Assembly: GCA_016222825.1 (NCBI GenBank)
Contig: JACRQF010000012.1
Location: forward strand, 1-64,000
Reading direction: 5' to 3'
From: Verrucomicrobiota bacterium
Lineage (GTDB): Bacteria > Verrucomicrobiota > Verrucomicrobiia > CAIQCK01
Length of the DNA: 64,000 nt
The notes under the pieces were generated by a model. It was not told the origin of the DNA. It searched no databases and was given only the letters and a program-made list of their open reading frames with translations. Shown here piece by piece: positions 61,336 through 64,000 of the stretch; the stretch's first letter is position 1, and every line of letters begins with the position of its first letter. The position numbers and the translations under genes are program-made.

Positions 61336-61977
61336 TTACTTGCTGTTGCCGGGCTTCTTCTTATTGTCGGGAGCTTCCTTCTCCCACGGGACGACCCACT
61401 TGTAGAGGATGTGTATGTTGCTGTCGAAATTGCTCTCGTGGCCTTCCTCGCCCTTCGTGGTCAGCACGACCACCTGTGCTGGTTTGGCGTCGCCCATGTC
61501 GAACTCGTGCGAGACGATGCGCGAGCCGGGCTTGAGCTTCTCAAGTTGTGGCATCAACCGGGTGTTCAGCGTCGGCATCAGGAAAAGGAACACGACGGTG
61601 GCCTTGCTCAGGTCGAGCTTGAAGATGTCCTTCTGCTGGATGGAGACCAGATGCTCCACCTTATTTTCGCGGACGTTGGCGAGCGAGTCCTTGACGCGCT
61701 GCGGGTCAATGTCAACACCGACGGCTTTCACGCCGTATCGCTTGGCGGCTGTGACAACAACACGACCGTCGCCGCAGCCGAGGTCATAGACGATGTCGCC
61801 GGGTTTGATCTCCGCCATCTGCAATAGCTTGTCCACGACGACCTGCGGTGTCGCCACGTAAGGAACATCGCGTTTTACTGGCGCAGCCTTGGTAGGCGCG
61901 TCTGCGGCTCCGGTCGGGAGATTGGCGAAAAGGAACAGAGATGTGAGTGTGAGGCGAAGTGAATGAAGAGAAGTCAT
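61336..61977 (-). CDS. Exported SAM-dependent methyltransferase-like protein (copy 1)
   Basis: 213 residues from the ATG at 61977, which opens a signal peptide (about 1-24). Class I methyltransferase motif I is V-Y-D-L-G-C-G-D-G-R (about 60-69), with the acidic residue of motif II in G-V-D-I-D-P. The final part has W-V-V-P-W-E. A SAM-dependent fold with a signal peptide is unusual, because SAM is not known in the periplasm. It is strongly similar to the next gene upstream, so it is a tandem duplicate. It lies 21 nt before the glycosidase-like gene. Confidence 0.75.
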   Translation of the reverse strand: MTSLHSLRLTLTSLFLFANLPTGAADAPTKAAPVKRDVPYVATPQVVVDKLLQMAEIKPGDIVYDLGCGDGRVVVTAAKRYGVKAVGVDIDPQRVKDSLANVRENKVEHLVSIQQKDIFKLDLSKATVVFLFLMPTLNTRLMPQLEKLKPGSRIVSHEFDMGDAKPAQVVVLTTKGEEGHESNFDSNIHILYKWVVPWEKEAPDNKKKPGNSK

Positions 61978-62008
61978 TGTCGTTTGCCAAGAGGGAATGA
62001 TTGAGCCA

Positions 62009-62686
62009 CTACGGAAGGGATGGAGCGGTGCGCGCTTTCTCCCACGGGACGACCCATTTGTAGATCGTGTGCTCGTGGGTTTCGAGGTCGTCTTCATCGG
62101 CCGTGCCGTTCTCCGGGGGGATCTTGACGATTTGGAGAGGCTTGGCGCCTTCCATGTCGAAATCGTGGGACAGGATGCGGGAGCCGGGCCGGAGTTTCTC
62201 CAGTTGCGGCATCAACCGGACATTCAGACTGGGCAGCAGGTAGAGACACACCACCGTGGCCTCGCTCAGGTCGAGCTTGAAGATGTCCTTCTGTTGGATG
62301 GAGACCAGATGCTCCACCTTGTTGGAGCGGACGTTGGCGAGCGAGTCCTTGATGCGCTGCGGGTCAATATCGAAACCGACGCCCTTGACGCCGTATCGTT
62401 TGGCCGCCGTCACCACGATGCGGCCATCGCCGCAGCCGAGGTCATAGACCACATCGCCGGGTTTGATCGCGGCCATCTCCAGCATCTTGTCCACGACGAC
62501 CTGCGGCGTGGGCACGAACACCACGTCGGGTTTGTTTGTCACGGTGTTCGCAGGTGGCGGGGCGGGGGAATCCGCTGCCCCGGCCGGAAGCGCGAACGTC
62601 AAAGCTGCGAGCAGAGAGACTCGGCACAGCATGACGAGAAACAGGTTCCACAACATAGAACCGAACATCGAGGTGTTGGATTTCAT
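62009..62686 (-). CDS. Exported SAM-dependent methyltransferase-like protein (copy 2)
   Basis: 225 residues with an N-terminal signal peptide (about 10-38, A-G-A-A-D). Motif I is V-Y-D-L-G-C-G-D-G-R (about 77-86). The stretch V-E-H-L-V-S-I-Q-Q-K-D-I-F-K-L-D-L-S and the W-V-V-P-W-E end are shared nearly word for word with copy 1. Spacing of 31 nt to copy 1 and 9 nt from the GH116 gene shows an operon. Target unknown. Confidence 0.75.
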   Translation of the reverse strand: MKSNTSMFGSMLWNLFLVMLCRVSLLAALTFALPAGAADSPAPPPANTVTNKPDVVFVPTPQVVVDKMLEMAAIKPGDVVYDLGCGDGRIVVTAAKRYGVKGVGFDIDPQRIKDSLANVRSNKVEHLVSIQQKDIFKLDLSEATVVCLYLLPSLNVRLMPQLEKLRPGSRILSHDFDMEGAKPLQIVKIPPENGTADEDDLETHEHTIYKWVVPWEKARTAPSLP

Positions 62687-62695
62687 GGCTGATTG

Positions 62696-64000
62696 TTATC
62701 GAATGTCCACTTCCAATTTTCGGGTGGCAGAGAGCGTGTGTTCGTCTGCGAGCCGCACCAGCAGCTTGCCGTTCTCGATGCTGGTCTTGGCGGATACTGC
62801 TTTCCCATTCACGGTGACCTTCACTGTTCCATCCGCGCTAGTCCCCGGCACTGGCAGCGACAAGCTCTTGATCTTCAGTTTGCCCCACTTCACCCGCAGT
62901 TCCGCTCTCCGCGTGCCGCCTTCTGTGTTCGTTGCGAACGTTCCCCAGCCCTCGGCGCTGGTAAACGGCGCGCGGAAATTCTCCGGTGTCAGCCGCGGCG
63001 CGAAGCCGATGTGGCCTCTCGGACCGTGATACTCAAAGCCGCACGCCGCCAGGAACACTCCGTAGCTGGCCATTGAGCGCGCGTAATGGTCGCCGCACTC
63101 GACTTCGTTCCAGGGGTTGCGGCGCGAGGGGTGGTAGCGGTCGTGCAGCGCGCGCGTGATGGCGAGGCCCTCGGTGAGCATCCCTTCCCAGACCATGTGA
63201 CTGGCGACCTGATACTCGAAGCCGTTCATGCACTCGTTGAAGTAGCCCGCCGCCCACTCCGGGCCTTTGCCGGCGGCTTTTTTGTAGTCCCAGTCGGTGC
63301 GCGGGAACGAACACATCAGCAGGCCCGCCTCGCCGGGCATCGCATACCAGCGGCCGGGCTTGAGCGCCTCGCGATACGGGCCGACATCGGGCGAGAAGTT
63401 GTAGCGCCACAGCGACCGCAGAGCCGAGAGCGTTTCCTTCTCCGGCAACACGCGTCCCAATCCGACCTGCCATGCCCAGCTCTGGCCGAACACCTGGTCA
63501 ATTTCGCAACCGGTGCCGGAGTTGATCGCCTCCGGATGTTTTGGGTCGGGCTTGTTGACGAAGTATTCGCCGTCGAAGAGGTCCATGATGCCTCTGAAAC
63601 CCTTCTCGAAGATTGCGCGGCACTCCGCGGCGAACTTGCCGTCGTCAACTTCGCGCGCCATCTCCTCGCCGGCACGGAGTGCGGCAAGATAGAGACTCGT
63701 GAGCCACGCGACGGGGCCGTGCCAGTTCGTGTCGAGCGTGTTGTGCTGGGAACCGCAGAGCACACCGCTTGTGCCGCCGTCCTGCTCGATGAGATGCTGG
63801 AGCGCGCGTTTGATCTTCGGCCAGTTGCGTTTCAGGAACTTGTCGTCCAGAGAAACCTGATGCTCACGCAGCGAGCGCAGGATGACGCCACACTGGCCGT
63901 CAATCGCCAACCCCGCGCCTTCGCCGCGGAACTTGATGAGGCCCGTCTCCTCGTTGAACGCCAGCCCGTAGTCGGTGCGCTCGCGGAGGTCGCGTTCGAG
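62696..64000 (-). CDS. GH116-type glycosidase, partial at the window edge
   Basis: At least 434 residues; the frame is open through base 64000, so the 5' part is missing. The (alpha/alpha)6-barrel of GH116 (beta-glucosidase/beta-xylosidase) is recognisable: Q-H-N-T-L-D-T-N-W-H-G-P-V-A-W-L-T, A-L-R-A-G-E-E-M-A, N-E-C-M-N-G-F-E-Y-Q-V and the E-C-G-D-H-Y-A-R-S-M-A-S-Y-G segment that carries the acid/base Asp. A short beta domain closes the protein. With the methyltransferase pair and the glycosidase-like gene it forms a leftward carbohydrate cluster. Confidence 0.8.
   Translation of the reverse strand, partial: LERDLRERTDYGLAFNEETGLIKFRGEGAGLAIDGQCGVILRSLREHQVSLDDKFLKRNWPKIKRALQHLIEQDGGTSGVLCGSQHNTLDTNWHGPVAWLTSLYLAALRAGEEMAREVDDGKFAAECRAIFEKGFRGIMDLFDGEYFVNKPDPKHPEAINSGTGCEIDQVFGQSWAWQVGLGRVLPEKETLSALRSLWRYNFSPDVGPYREALKPGRWYAMPGEAGLLMCSFPRTDWDYKKAAGKGPEWAAGYFNECMNGFEYQVASHMVWEGMLTEGLAITRALHDRYHPSRRNPWNEVECGDHYARSMASYGVFLAACGFEYHGPRGHIGFAPRLTPENFRAPFTSAEGWGTFATNTEGGTRRAELRVKWGKLKIKSLSLPVPGTSADGTVKVTVNGKAVSAKTSIENGKLLVRLADEHTLSATRKLEVDIR

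Noticed and set aside
61336-62686. Exported methyltransferases as the missing CbiT
   Set aside because: They carry signal peptides, resemble each other rather than CbiT, and sit with glycosidase genes, not in the cobalamin operon.

Overview
The window looks like a GC-rich chromosome segment from a Verrucomicrobiota/PVC-group bacterium. This is inferred from gene content, not from a marker gene. The clues are Tat-exported Gfo/Idh/MocA oxidoreductases, a secreted hydrazine-synthase-alpha-like cytochrome carrying a sulfatase-modifying-factor domain, ECF sigma/anti-sigma modules, GH116-like and GH101-like glycosidases, and dispersed palindromes whose translation gives 'GGQRPPLQ'-type peptides. 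I saw no rRNA, convincing tRNA or CRISPR.

Layout. 1-3.2 kb is accessory DNA: a long inverted repeat, a 21-bp-period repeat, a palindromic repeat, a fibronectin-III protein, and a short run of small promoterless-looking genes separated by attC-like sites (an integron-like cassette run without an integrase in view). 3.4-10.6 kb holds a serine hydrolase, a frameshifted response regulator, an ExbD-ExbB-TonB energy-transducing set, an AI-2E/PerM permease and a beta-CASP metallo-beta-lactamase. 10.5-16.1 kb is a lower-GC island of four tightly packed plus-strand genes: an alkaline-phosphatase/sulfatase-fold enzyme, a nucleoside-phosphorylase-fold protein with an unknown C-terminal domain, a nucleotidyltransferase and a radical SAM/SPASM protein. 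It is bounded by two direct copies of the first 16 codons of the metallo-beta-lactamase gene, as if the island integrated there and replaced the 5' end of its target. It is the best candidate here for an undescribed system.

16.2-20.7 kb is a minus-strand operon: polyprenyl synthase, phosphoribosyltransferase, ECF sigma factor, a membrane protein with an internal duplication, and a DegP-like protein that has lost two catalytic residues. 20.9-35.2 kb carries the large cytochrome/SUMF protein, PanD, a GT39-like membrane protein, an NtrC-type two-component pair, a single receiver-domain protein, a di-haem peroxidase, archaeal-type phosphoglycerate mutase and an oxidoreductase. 35.4-39.6 kb holds a DUF123 protein, a nitroreductase/flavin reductase pair and a sigma/anti-sigma/RseB-like/ZraP-like envelope-stress module. 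39.7-42.4 kb has a decayed gene, a TrmH-type methyltransferase, a glycerophosphodiesterase and nested palindromes.

42.4-57.1 kb is one long minus-strand cobalamin operon: cobD-cbiP fusion, cbiB, cobO, cbiA, cbiC, cbiMNQO, cbiD, cbiE, cbiL, cbiF, cbiG, cbiH, cbiJ, cbiX. Its genes mostly overlap by 4 nt, and it is preceded by a cobalamin riboswitch at about 57.2-57.37 kb. The genes give cobalt uptake and the anaerobic (early cobalt insertion) route from sirohydrochlorin to adenosylcobinamide-type intermediates. cbiT and the lower-ligand genes (cobU, cobS, cobT) are absent here. 57.5-64 kb carries a second Tat-exported oxidoreductase, a large glycosidase-like protein, two tandem exported methyltransferases and a GH116-type glycosidase cut by the window edge.
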